Shown: positions 40,889 through 49,297 of the stretch, piece by piece
Numbering within the stretch: position 1 is the stretch's first letter
Layout of the letters: every line of letters begins with the position of its first letter
Assembly (NCBI GenBank): GCA_029222685.1
Contig: JARHVB010000085.1
Coordinates: forward strand, 62,001 to 126,000
Direction of reading: 5' to 3'
DNA: 64,000 nucleotides
Source of the DNA: Terripilifer ovatus
Lineage (GTDB): Bacteria; Pseudomonadota; Alphaproteobacteria; Rhizobiales; Beijerinckiaceae
The notes under the pieces: generated by a model
Told to the model about the DNA's origin: nothing
Databases searched by the model: none
Seen by the model: the letters and a program-made list of their open reading frames with translations, nothing else
Translations under genes and position numbers: made by a program

Positions 40889-41503
40889 ATGCGTCATTCA
40901 GCACTGCGTTATTTCGGATTTGCACTGACTTTTGTCTGCGGCCTTTTCGCCGCCAATCGCGCCGCGGAAGCTGCGGTGCGCATCAGCATCGATCTCACAT
41001 CGCAGCGGATGCATGTCACCAACAGCGCCGGCCAGAGCATGACATGGGCGGTGTCGACCGCACGTTCCGGCTACAGCACGCCGCGCGGCACCTTCCGGCC
41101 CTACAGCCTGCAGCGCATGCATTACTCGCGCAAATATCACAATTCGCCGATGCCGCATTCGATCTTCTTCCTCGGCGGCTATGCCATTCACGGCACCGGC
41201 TCGGTCGCCCAGCTCGGCCGCCCGGCCTCGCACGGCTGCATCCGCCTGGCGCCCGGCAATGCGGCGCTGCTCTTCGCCATGGTCCAGCGCGAAGGCGCCG
41301 CCATCTCGATCTCCGGCTCGCCTCCGGGCAACACCATGTATGCCAAGGCCGGCGGCAAGAAGAAGACCTATCTCGCCTCCAACCTTCGCAAGAAGCACAA
41401 GACCTATCTCGCTTCGCGCAAGCACAAGATGCATCCGATGGCTTATGCGCCGATCAAGCGCACGCCCTCGGTGAAGACCTGGCAGCAGAACCCGCTGTGG
41501 TAG
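40889..41503 (+). CDS. L,D-transpeptidase (YkuD domain) with basic C-terminal tail
   Basis: 204 residues: signal peptide (SALRYFGFALTFVCGLFAANRAAEA), a YkuD core starting ISIDLTSQRMHVTNSAGQSM and ending with the catalytic HGTGSVAQLGRPASHGCIRL (His, Ser-His-Gly-Cys-Ile-Arg). The last 60 residues are strongly basic with a doubled K-KTYLAS unit, likely for wall binding. The ATG at 40889 begins just before the signal peptide; the longer open frame upstream is not coding-like. Second L,D-transpeptidase of the window. Confidence 0.92.
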   Translation: MRHSALRYFGFALTFVCGLFAANRAAEAAVRISIDLTSQRMHVTNSAGQSMTWAVSTARSGYSTPRGTFRPYSLQRMHYSRKYHNSPMPHSIFFLGGYAIHGTGSVAQLGRPASHGCIRLAPGNAALLFAMVQREGAAISISGSPPGNTMYAKAGGKKKTYLASNLRKKHKTYLASRKHKMHPMAYAPIKRTPSVKTWQQNPLW

Positions 41504-41542
41504 GATAGCTCTGCAGCGCAGTGGTGTTTAGATAATCCGCAA

Positions 41543-41678
41543 CGTCATGCCCGGCCTTGTGCCGGGCACCCACGCGGTGCAATTGCCACGGCTTTGCAGA
41601 AAGGCAGATAGAGCAGCCTTGTTTCACGAAGGTAGTCGCACCACGGCGTGGGTGCCCGCAACAAGTGCGGGCATGACG
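41543..41678. repeat. 136-bp imperfect long inverted repeat
   Basis: Left arm CGTCATGCCCGGCCTTGTGC... (41543-41574) is mirrored by right arm ...GCACTT-type sequence ending GCGGGCATGACG (41647-41678), with further CACCACG/CGTGGGTG pairing inside. It can form a cruciform between the convergent transpeptidase and purU genes. Intergenic elements of this form with a GTCATGCCCGG end are common in Rhizobiales. Confidence 0.75.
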
Positions 41679-41699
41679 GCGAGGTTGCGGCGCTATATC

Positions 41700-42557
41700 T
41701 TACTCGCCGAACACGATCGTCTTGCGGCCGTTGACCAGTACGCGGTCCTCGAGATGCGAGCGCAGCGCGCGCGACAGCACGCGCCGTTCGATGTCGCGGC
41801 CCTTGCGCACCAGATCGTCGGGCGTGTCGCGATGGGTGATGCGCTCGACGTCCTGCTCGATGATCGGGCCTTCGTCGAGGTCGGCGGTGACGTAATGCGC
41901 CGTCGCGCCGATCAGCTTCACGCCGCGCGTGTGCGCCTGCGTATAGGGGCTGGCGCCCTTGAAGCCCGGCAGGAACGAATGGTGGATGTTGATGCAGCGG
42001 CCTGACAGTTTCGCCGACAGGCCGTCGGAGAGAATCTGCATATAGCGGGCCAGCACCACCACGTCCGTCTTCGTCTCGCGGATCAGGTCCCAGACCTGGG
42101 CTTCCTGCTCCATCTTCGTCTGCTTGGTGACGGGCAGGTAGTGAAACGGCACGCCGGCGAAATCGATATGCTCATAGCTTTCGAGCGGATGGTTGGAGAC
42201 GATGGCGGTCAGCTCCATCGGCAGTTCGCCGATCCGCCAGCGGTAGAGAATGTCGACCAGGCAATGGTCGAACTTCGACACCAGGATCATGACGCGCTTG
42301 TTCTCGGCGCGGGCGCGGATGGTCCAGCTCATCGCATAGCGCTCGGCCGACGGCTTGAAGCCCTCGCGCAGTTTCGCCAGTCCTCCGCCTTCGCCCTCGA
42401 AAACGACACGCATGAAGAAAATGCCGGTGCCGACATCGTAAAACTGCTGCGCATCGAGAATGTTGCAACCGCCATCGAACAGGAAGCTGGAAACCGCCGC
42501 GACAATGCCGGGCTTGTCGGCACAGGAGAGTGTCAGCACATAATGCGCATCGGTCAT
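41700..42557 (-). CDS. purU: Formyltetrahydrofolate deformylase PurU
   Basis: 285 residues. N-terminal ACT domain ([34 protein letters not shown]) then the formyl-transferase domain: [42 protein letters not shown] and [49 protein letters not shown], which includes the catalytic His and Asp. It hydrolyses 10-formyl-THF to formate and THF, balancing one-carbon pools. The ATG at 42557 starts the ACT domain; the frame extends 38 codons upstream without conserved sequence. Confidence 0.96.
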   Translation of the reverse strand: MTDAHYVLTLSCADKPGIVAAVSSFLFDGGCNILDAQQFYDVGTGIFFMRVVFEGEGGGLAKLREGFKPSAERYAMSWTIRARAENKRVMILVSKFDHCLVDILYRWRIGELPMELTAIVSNHPLESYEHIDFAGVPFHYLPVTKQTKMEQEAQVWDLIRETKTDVVVLARYMQILSDGLSAKLSGRCINIHHSFLPGFKGASPYTQAHTRGVKLIGATAHYVTADLDEGPIIEQDVERITHRDTPDDLVRKGRDIERRVLSRALRSHLEDRVLVNGRKTIVFGE

Positions 42558-42770
42558 TCGATCGGCCCTTGATCTCGATGGCTGCTTGCAAGTCGCGCAC
42601 TTGGAAAGTGGCGCTTGCAAGTCAGGCGTTGGAACGCGCGTTGTTTTATACGCTTCGTCGGCTTCGCTCAACAGCGCTTAAATGCACGGATATGCTTGTT
42701 GTTACGTGTGATTCGGCCCAATGTCGGAGCGGGCTCGCGCCCACGTCAAGCAAGTTGAGGCTGGGCAGAT

Positions 42771-44279
42771 TTGGCAAGGACATTTGATCTTCTGATTGTC
42801 GGCGGTGGCGTTAACGGTTGCGGCATCGCGCGCGATGCGGCCGGCCGCGGCCTCGACGTCTGTCTCATCGAGATGAACGATCTCGCCAGCGCCACGTCCT
42901 CGGCTTCGACCAAGCTGATCCACGGCGGTCTGCGCTATCTGGAGACATATGAATTCGCTCTGGTGCGCGAGGCTCTGGCCGAGCGCGAGGTCCTGCTGAC
43001 GATCGCGCCGCATCTTGTGCGACCGCTGCGGTTCGTCCTGCCCGTGCTGCCCGGCATGCGTCCGGCCTGGCTGCTGCGCCTCGGCCTGCTGCTCTACGAT
43101 TATCTTTACTGGCGGCGAACTCTGCCGGGAACCGCGACGCTCGATCTGCGCCGGGTTGGCGCGGGCAGACCCCTGCGCGAGACCATGAGGCGCGGCTTCG
43201 AATATTCCGATTGCCGCGTCGACGATGCCCGCCTTGTCATCCTCAACGCCCGCGACGCCGCCGACCGCCGCGCCTCGATCCGCCCGCGGACGAAACTGCT
43301 CGATGCGAAACGGCAGGCTGGACTATGGCGCGCGCGGGTCGAGACGCAGCAGGGGGAGATCGAGGAGATTGCCGCCCGCGCCCTGGTCAATGCCGCCGGG
43401 CCATGGGCCGGCAGCCTGCTGGGAAGGATCGAGGGCGTCGACCAGTCCGCCAGGATCCGTCTCGACCAGGGCAGCCATATCGTCGTGCGGCGGATGTTCG
43501 AGGGCGAGCAGGCCTATATCTTCCAGAATGCCGATGGCCGCATCGTCTTCGCCATTCCCTATGAGGGCGATTTCACCCTCATCGGCACAACCGACCGCGA
43601 ATATCGCGCCGATCCCGCCAAGGTCCATGCCGGCGAGGATGACATCGCCTACCTGATCGAGGCCGCCAATCTTTATTTCAGGCAGCAGCTTTCCCGCGAG
43701 GATGTGGTCTGGACCTATGCGGGCGTTCGCGCCTTGCTCGACGACGGCGCCTCGGCCGCGCGGGCGACGCGGGAATACAAGCTCGTGGTCGATGCCGCCG
43801 ATGGGCTGCCGCTGCTGAATGTCTTCGGCGGCAAGATCACCGCTTATCGGCATCTCGCCGAAAAGGCGCTGGATCAACTGAAGCCGTTCTTTCCGCGCAT
43901 GCGCCGCGGTCCCTGGACGGCGGATGAACCGCTGCCGGGTGGCGATCTCCCGGCAGGCGGTCTCGCCGCCCTGGAAACGGCGTTGGCGGCGCGGTTTTCC
44001 TGGCTCGAACCCACGCTCGTTGCCCGCCTGGCGCGCAGTTACGGCACCCGGGTTTGGGCGCTCCTCGGCGAAGCCGCTGGAATCGAAGCGCTCGGCCGCC
44101 ACTTCGGCGCAGGTCTCTATGGGCTGGAGGTCGGCTGGCTGATGCGCGAGGAATGGGCGCAGACGGCGGAGGATGTACTCTGGCGGCGCACCAAGCTCGG
44201 CCTGCGCCTGAGCCCGCAGGAGGCCCAAAACCTGGAACTGTTTATGACCTCGAAATGTTCATACTGCCCAAATAGATGA
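42771..44279 (+). CDS. glpD: Glycerol-3-phosphate dehydrogenase GlpD
   Basis: 502 residues. FAD-binding FDLLIVGGGVNGCGIARDAA, then ATSSASTKLIHGGLRYLETYEFALVREAL, IFQNADGRIVFAIPYEGDFTLIGTTDREY and VFGGKITAYRHLAEKAL, all typical of aerobic membrane-associated GlpD, which feeds electrons from glycerol-3-phosphate to the quinone pool. The start is TTG at 42771, the first codon that gives the FAD motif a normal N-terminus. The rest of a glp operon is not adjacent. Confidence 0.95.
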   Translation: MARTFDLLIVGGGVNGCGIARDAAGRGLDVCLIEMNDLASATSSASTKLIHGGLRYLETYEFALVREALAEREVLLTIAPHLVRPLRFVLPVLPGMRPAWLLRLGLLLYDYLYWRRTLPGTATLDLRRVGAGRPLRETMRRGFEYSDCRVDDARLVILNARDAADRRASIRPRTKLLDAKRQAGLWRARVETQQGEIEEIAARALVNAAGPWAGSLLGRIEGVDQSARIRLDQGSHIVVRRMFEGEQAYIFQNADGRIVFAIPYEGDFTLIGTTDREYRADPAKVHAGEDDIAYLIEAANLYFRQQLSREDVVWTYAGVRALLDDGASAARATREYKLVVDAADGLPLLNVFGGKITAYRHLAEKALDQLKPFFPRMRRGPWTADEPLPGGDLPAGGLAALETALAARFSWLEPTLVARLARSYGTRVWALLGEAAGIEALGRHFGAGLYGLEVGWLMREEWAQTAEDVLWRRTKLGLRLSPQEAQNLELFMTSKCSYCPNR

Positions 44280-44280
44280 A

Positions 44281-44348
44281 GCCCTCCGGCTGGGGAACCG
44301 GAGGGCCCATTTCGGGCCAGCGGGGACGGAAGGTGCCCGCTGTTTTTT
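44281..44348 (+). terminator. Double hairpin terminator after glpD
   Basis: First hairpin GCCCTCCGG-CTGGGGAA-CCGGAGGGC (44281-44306), then CAGCGGG...CCCGCTG followed by TTTTTT (44318-44348). The second has a proper U-run and should end glpD transcription. Confidence 0.8.
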
Positions 44349-44364
44349 AAGCCGCGAAACAAAA

Positions 44365-44408
44365 GCGTTTTCGAGCGAAGTGGATACCGGTTCGCGTGAA
44401 GAAAACGC
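44365..44408 (+). repeat. Intergenic palindromic repeat, copy 3
   Basis: Reads GCGTTTTCGAGCGAAGTGG...GTGAAGAAAACGC, the 9750 family with compensatory changes in both arms (GCGTTTTC/GAAAACGC), which shows that the hairpin is maintained. Lies between two convergent genes. Confidence 0.8.
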
Positions 44409-44424
44409 GTCGAAATAAAAAGTC

Positions 44425-44712
44425 TTAGTAGCAGACGCGGATGCGGCGGAAGCCGATGACGTCGCCGAAGCGGTTGTAGACGGGGCGGCGCTCGAAGCCG
44501 CAGCCGCCGTAGACCGGGGCGGCATAGGTTGGCTGCGAGGCGGCGATGGCGCCACCGACGATGGCCGCACCGAGCAGACCCGCGCCGATGCCGTAGCCGT
44601 AGCCATGGCCGTGCCAGCCGGCGGCGGCCGGGGTGGCGGAAACGGCGAAGGAGGCGGCAATCGCCAGGGCGCCGATGGAAGCGGTCATGGTGGTCTTCGA
44701 AAACTTGGTCAT
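44425..44712 (-). CDS. Small secreted Gly/His/Tyr-rich protein
   Basis: 95 residues: signal peptide (KTTMTASIGALAIAASFAVSATPAAA), a WHGHGYGYGIGAGLLGAAIVGGAIAAS segment (Gly-rich hydrophobic stretch) and a C-terminal RRPVYNRFGDVIGFRRIRVCY. This matches a common Rhizobiales family of small exported proteins with no known role. GAGAGGAGAGAG precedes the ATG at 44712. Divergent from ahcY. Confidence 0.78.
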   Translation of the reverse strand: MTKFSKTTMTASIGALAIAASFAVSATPAAAGWHGHGYGYGIGAGLLGAAIVGGAIAASQPTYAAPVYGGCGFERRPVYNRFGDVIGFRRIRVCY

Positions 44713-44848
44713 GTCTCTCTCCTCTCGAATGTCGGGCCGGTGAACTCTCTCAACCGGCGATGATGTGAGACTAGAGGCGGACGTAGCCGGCCGATGTGCG
44801 CTGGCGCACGAGGCCGACAGCGGATTTCGGGGAATGCCGGATGACAAT

Positions 44849-44873
44849 TTGACATAAAGAATTCTTTATATCG
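44849..44873 (+). promoter_or_regulatory. Promoter -35 and operator palindrome upstream of ahcY
   Basis: TTGACA (44849-44854) matches a -35 box and overlaps by one base the perfect 16-base palindrome ATAAAGAATTCTTTAT (44854-44869). A repressor bound there would block the promoter. The form resembles AAAGA-N-TCTTT operators of the methionine/SAH regulators (SahR type) of alphaproteobacteria; that assignment is from memory and tentative. Confidence 0.5.
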
Positions 44874-44955
44874 GTATTGCGCCCTGGAGCCCTCCCTGCT
44901 ATAGCCGCGTCCGGAGCAATCTGCCGACCCTCCCCTCAAGACAGCCGGATATCCA

Positions 44956-46362
44956 ATGACCGTGAAAGACAACGATTACGCCGTAGCCGACATGAAGCTG
45001 GCCGAATACGGCCGCAAGGAACTCGACATCGCTGAAACCGAAATGCCGGGCCTGATGTCGACCCGCGCCGAATTCGGCGCGTCGAAGCCGCTGAAGGGCG
45101 CCCGCATCGCCGGTTCGCTCCATATGACCATCCAGACCGGCGTGCTGATCGAGACGCTGAAGGCGCTCGGCGCCGATGTCCGCTGGGCCTCCTGCAACAT
45201 CTATTCGACCCAGGATCACGCCGCCGCCGCCATCGTCGCCGCCGGCACGCCGGTGTTCGCCATCAAGGGTGAGAGCCTCAAGGACTACTGGGAATATACC
45301 CACAAGATCTTCGAATGGGCCGATGGCGGCACCCCGAACATGATTCTCGACGACGGCGGCGACGCCACGGCGCTGATCCATCTCGGTGCGCGCGCCGAAG
45401 CCGGCGACACCGCTTTCCTCGACAAGCCCGGCAATGAGGAAGAGGAAGTCCTCTTCGCCGCCATCAAGGCCCGGCTGAAGAGCAAGCCCGGCTGGTATAC
45501 GGCCAATGCCAAGGCCATCAAGGGCGTCTCGGAAGAGACGACCACGGGCGTGCACCGCCTCTACAACATGCAGAAGGACGGCACGCTGCTGTGGCCGGCC
45601 ATCAACGTCAATGATTCCGTCACCAAGTCGAAGTTCGACAACCTCTATGGCTGTAAGGAATCGCTCGTCGACGGCATCCGCCGCGGCACCGACGTGATGA
45701 TGGCCGGCAAGGTCGCCATGGTCGCCGGCTTCGGCGACGTCGGCAAGGGCTCGGCCGCTTCGCTGAAGAATGCCGGCTGCCGCGTGCTCGTCTCCGAAAT
45801 CGATCCGATCTGCGCCCTGCAGGCGGCGATGGAAGGCTACGAGGTCACCACGATGGAAGATGCCTGCGCCCGCGCCGACATTTTCGTCACCGCCACCGGC
45901 AACGTCGACGTCATCACCGTCGATCACATGCGCGCCATGAAGGATCGGGCGATCGTCTGCAACATCGGCCACTTCGACTCGGAGATCCAGGTCGCCGGCC
46001 TGAAGAACTTCAAGTGGAGCAACATCAAGCCGCAGGTCGACGAGATCGAGTTCCCCGATGGCAAGCGCATGATCCTGTTGTCCGAAGGCCGCCTCGTGAA
46101 CCTCGGCAACGCCACCGGCCATCCGTCCTTCGTGATGTCGGCTTCCTTCACCAACCAGACCCTGGCGCAGATCGAACTGTGGACCAAGCAGGGCCAGTAC
46201 AAGAAGGAAGTCTATACGCTGCCCAAGCACCTCGACGAGAAGGTTGCGGCACTGCATCTCGACAAGATCGGCGTCAAGCTGACGAAATTGTCCAAGCAGC
46301 AGGCCGATTATCTCGGACTGCCGCAGCAGGGCCCTTACAAGCCGGATCATTATCGCTACTGA
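44956..46362 (+). CDS. ahcY: Adenosylhomocysteinase (SAH hydrolase)
   Basis: 468 residues. Conserved segments: [79 protein letters not shown] site [20 protein letters not shown], and [17 protein letters not shown], with the C-terminal PDHYRY. It splits S-adenosylhomocysteine into adenosine and homocysteine to keep methylation running. The insert around residues 100-160 is the one usual in bacterial long-form enzymes. It leads the core block and ends with its own strong terminator. Confidence 0.98.
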   Translation: MTVKDNDYAVADMKLAEYGRKELDIAETEMPGLMSTRAEFGASKPLKGARIAGSLHMTIQTGVLIETLKALGADVRWASCNIYSTQDHAAAAIVAAGTPVFAIKGESLKDYWEYTHKIFEWADGGTPNMILDDGGDATALIHLGARAEAGDTAFLDKPGNEEEEVLFAAIKARLKSKPGWYTANAKAIKGVSEETTTGVHRLYNMQKDGTLLWPAINVNDSVTKSKFDNLYGCKESLVDGIRRGTDVMMAGKVAMVAGFGDVGKGSAASLKNAGCRVLVSEIDPICALQAAMEGYEVTTMEDACARADIFVTATGNVDVITVDHMRAMKDRAIVCNIGHFDSEIQVAGLKNFKWSNIKPQVDEIEFPDGKRMILLSEGRLVNLGNATGHPSFVMSASFTNQTLAQIELWTKQGQYKKEVYTLPKHLDEKVAALHLDKIGVKLTKLSKQQADYLGLPQQGPYKPDHYRY

Positions 46363-46440
46363 TCCTGCCGTCTGAGTCGGCGCGAAGAGACTCTATTGTG
46401 GGCTGGTTCCGGCCAACCCACTACATTATGTGCCGATCGA

Positions 46441-46476
46441 AACGCCTCCGAATCCGAATGGATTCGGAGGCGTTTT
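46441..46476 (+). terminator. Intrinsic terminator after ahcY
   Basis: ACGCCTCCGAATCC-GAAT-GGATTCGGAGGCGT, a perfect 14-base stem followed by TTTCGTTT. Clear factor-independent terminator separating ahcY from divL. Confidence 0.9.
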
Positions 46477-46593
46477 CGTTTCGTTAACCACATTCTCAGG
46501 GAGTCTGGTTCAAGCTACATTGTTCTGATTCGCGGGGGCGGCAGGGGCCAATATGCCGATACGCGGATAAGCTGATGGAGACGGGACCAAAGC

Positions 46594-49293
46594 ATGATTT
46601 CGCGGCACGGCTTTGGACGCGTTCTTGCGGGGACGCCAATGAGATTGCGCGCCCGCCTCAAGGGTGGCGTTGCTAGCGCATTTTCAAGCGAAGTGGACGC
46701 CGGTTCGCGTGAAGAAAATGCGCTTTTTCGAGAAGCTGGACGCGTCTTTCCGATCCAGGGGATCGGAAAACGCTATGGCCTGGAAAACCTGCGGTGCATC
46801 GCGGGTACTGCGACGCTGTTGTCAGGCGGTTCCGTGTTTTTGCAGAACGCCTTCATACAGAGTGCCTTGGCGCAGAACGTGAGCGCGAGCCGCGGCGATA
46901 TTATCAACGATAGCCAGAGCTTCATCGGCCTGTCGGCCTTCGTCGCCCTGGTGATCTTCTCCGCCAGCACCGCGATCCTTCACCTCACCGGCCGCCGCCG
47001 CTGGACCCAGCGCGAAAGCCGCCTCGTCGCCGATCTGACGGCGAGCCGGGCCGCGCTCGACCGGGCCAATGTCTTTTTATCCGCTGAACCGCAGATCGTC
47101 GTCGCTTGGGGCACGTCGTCGGGCGAGCCCGAGATCGAGGGCGACCTGTCGCTGATCATGGACGTGCCGGTGCCGCGCCGGGCGCTTGGCTTCGGCTCGT
47201 GGCTGGCGCCTGACATCGCCAAGAATGTCGAAGGCTGCGTCGAGCGGCTGCGCGCCCGCGGCGAAGGTTTTCGCCTCTCCGTCGCCAGCCTCGGCGGCCG
47301 CCAGCTTGAGATCGATGGCCGCGCCGTCGGTGGTCGCGCTGTCATCCGCATCCGCGATGTGTCCGGCGACCGGCTGGAACTGGCGCGGCTGCGCGAACGC
47401 CATGTCCAGGCGATGATGCAGATCGACGCTTTTCACGCCATGCTCGACGCATTGCCGAGTGCGGTATGGATGCGTGACAAGGAGGGCAATATCACCTGGG
47501 CGAACACGGCTTATGCGCGCGCCGTCGACAGTGCCGACAGCCGCGATGCCGTCGCCAAAGGCGCCGAACTGCTCGACAGTACGGCCCGCGCCGCCGCCGC
47601 CGAATTGCGCGCCAATGGCGTGATCTGGCGCGCACGCGTGCCGGCCATCGTCGCCGGCCAGCGTCATCTTCTCGAAGTAACGGACGTTCCCTCGCGCGGC
47701 GGCTCCGTCGGCTTTGCCGCCGACCGCACCGAGATCGAGGCGGTGCGCAGCGATCTCGGCCGCCAGATGGAGGCGCACGCCCGCACGCTCGATCAGCTTG
47801 CCACCGCGGTCGCCGTTTTCGATCGCTCCAAGCGACTTGTGTTCTACAATTCCGCCTATCGCCAGCTCTGGTCGCTCGATGCGGCCTGGCTCGATCAGCA
47901 CCCTTCGGATTCGGAAGTGCTCGACAAGCTGCGCGCCGAGCGCAAGCTGCCCGAGCAGGCGGATTTCAGAAGCTGGAAATCGTCGATCCTGGCGGCCTAT
48001 CAATCCAACGAGACGACCCAGCAGATCTGGTATCTGCCGCGCGCCCGCAATCTGCGCGTCGTCATCAATCCCAATGCGCAGGGCGGCGTCACCTATCTGT
48101 TCGACGACGTCACCGAACGCGACCAGCTTGAATCGCAATACAACTCCCTTATCGGCGTGCAGGGCGAAACCCTCGACGCACTCAAGGAAGGCGTCGCCGT
48201 GTTCGGCTCCGATGGCCGCCTGAAACTGTCCAACTCCGCCTTTGCCCGTCTTTGGAATTTCGATCGCGACCAGCTCGACACCTCCGCCGTCAAGCCGGCG
48301 GACGCACGCTCGAAGATGCCGCATATCGACGAGATCATCGCGCGCTGCCGCGATCTGTGCCCCGACACGGAATTGTGGAACAACCTGCGCTCCTCCGTGG
48401 CCGGCCTACATGATGCCCGCACCGGCTTCGAGCTCAGGGTTCAGCGCAAGGACGGCGTGGTGCTCGATTGCGCCTCCGCGCCTTTGCCGGACGGCGCCAC
48501 GCTCATTACGTTCGAGGACGTGTCCGCCAGCGTCAACATCGAGCGGGCGCTGACGGAGCGCAACGATGCCTTGATCGAGGCGCAGCAATTGCGCGACAAT
48601 TTCGTCCATCACGTCTCGTACGAACTGCGTTCGCCGCTGACCAACATCATCGGCTTCGCCGAACTGCTCGGGGACAGCAAGATCGGGCCGCTGAATGCCA
48701 AGCAGACCGAATACACCGGCTACATCCTCAAATCGTCGGCGGCCCTGATCGCCATCATCGACAATATTCTCGATCTGGCGACGATCGACGAGAACACGCT
48801 GGAGCTTTCCATCAGCGATGTCGATGTCGCGAACACCATCAAGGCTGCGGCCGAAGGCGTGCAGGATCGACTGGCCGAGGAATCGATCCAGCTCAACATC
48901 GTCGCTCTCGACGGCGTCGGCAAATTCCAGGCCGATGAGGCGCGCGTCCGCCAGATTCTCTACAATCTGCTGTCCAATGCCATCGGCTTTTCATCGCCCG
49001 GACAGGCTGTTACCCTGGCGGCCTTCCGCCGCGACGACGAGATCGTGTTCAAGGTGTCCGATCAGGGCCGTGGCATACCGCCGGATGTTCTCGACCGCGT
49101 GTTCGCGAGATTCGAGACCAATTCCGTCGGTGCCCGCCATCGCGGCGCAGGCCTGGGCCTGTCCATCGTGCGTGCTTTCGTCGAATTGCACGGCGGCAGA
49201 GTCCAGATCGAATCCGCGCCCGGCGAGGGCACGACGGTGACATGCATATTCCCCGCTGCGCAGACTGCCGCGCGGGCCGCAAAGGTATCTTAA
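46594..49293 (+). CDS. divL: DivL-like PAS-domain tyrosine pseudokinase
   Basis: 899 residues. One membrane helix near residue 115 (FIGLSAFVALVIFSASTAIL), a coiled region, PAS-type segments (AMLDALPSAVWMRDKEGNITWANTAYARAV, TAVAVFDRSKRLVFYNSAYR, GVAVFGSDGRLKLSNSAFARLW), a dimerisation helix FVHHVSYELRSPLTNIIGF and an ATPase domain with ILYNLLSNAIGFS, DQGRGIPPDV and GAGLGLSIV. In the H-box the phospho-accepting His is Tyr676, the hallmark of DivL, which binds DivK and steers CckA in cell-cycle control. Residues about 28-43 are encoded by a palindromic repeat (46678). The next gene, tsaE, is the usual divL neighbour. Confidence 0.93.
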   Translation: MISRHGFGRVLAGTPMRLRARLKGGVASAFSSEVDAGSREENALFREAGRVFPIQGIGKRYGLENLRCIAGTATLLSGGSVFLQNAFIQSALAQNVSASRGDIINDSQSFIGLSAFVALVIFSASTAILHLTGRRRWTQRESRLVADLTASRAALDRANVFLSAEPQIVVAWGTSSGEPEIEGDLSLIMDVPVPRRALGFGSWLAPDIAKNVEGCVERLRARGEGFRLSVASLGGRQLEIDGRAVGGRAVIRIRDVSGDRLELARLRERHVQAMMQIDAFHAMLDALPSAVWMRDKEGNITWANTAYARAVDSADSRDAVAKGAELLDSTARAAAAELRANGVIWRARVPAIVAGQRHLLEVTDVPSRGGSVGFAADRTEIEAVRSDLGRQMEAHARTLDQLATAVAVFDRSKRLVFYNSAYRQLWSLDAAWLDQHPSDSEVLDKLRAERKLPEQADFRSWKSSILAAYQSNETTQQIWYLPRARNLRVVINPNAQGGVTYLFDDVTERDQLESQYNSLIGVQGETLDALKEGVAVFGSDGRLKLSNSAFARLWNFDRDQLDTSAVKPADARSKMPHIDEIIARCRDLCPDTELWNNLRSSVAGLHDARTGFELRVQRKDGVVLDCASAPLPDGATLITFEDVSASVNIERALTERNDALIEAQQLRDNFVHHVSYELRSPLTNIIGFAELLGDSKIGPLNAKQTEYTGYILKSSAALIAIIDNILDLATIDENTLELSISDVDVANTIKAAAEGVQDRLAEESIQLNIVALDGVGKFQADEARVRQILYNLLSNAIGFSSPGQAVTLAAFRRDDEIVFKVSDQGRGIPPDVLDRVFARFETNSVGARHRGAGLGLSIVRAFVELHGGRVQIESAPGEGTTVTCIFPAAQTAARAAKVS
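46678..46721 (+). repeat. Palindromic repeat, copy 4, inside the divL reading frame
   Basis: GCATTTTCAAGCGAAGTGG...GTGAAGAAAATGC, flanked by AGC/GCT so that the arms extend to 46676-46723. It belongs to the family of 9750, 24047 and 44365, but here it is read in frame as SAFSSEVDAGSREENAL near the N-terminus of DivL. No in-frame ATG exists between it and about residue 188. Confidence 0.8.
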
Positions 49294-49297
49294 GGAC

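Noticed and set aside
44860-44955. SAH riboswitch before ahcY
   Set aside because: The short leader shows a DNA palindrome and promoter but not the conserved SAH-riboswitch core; a protein operator explains it better.
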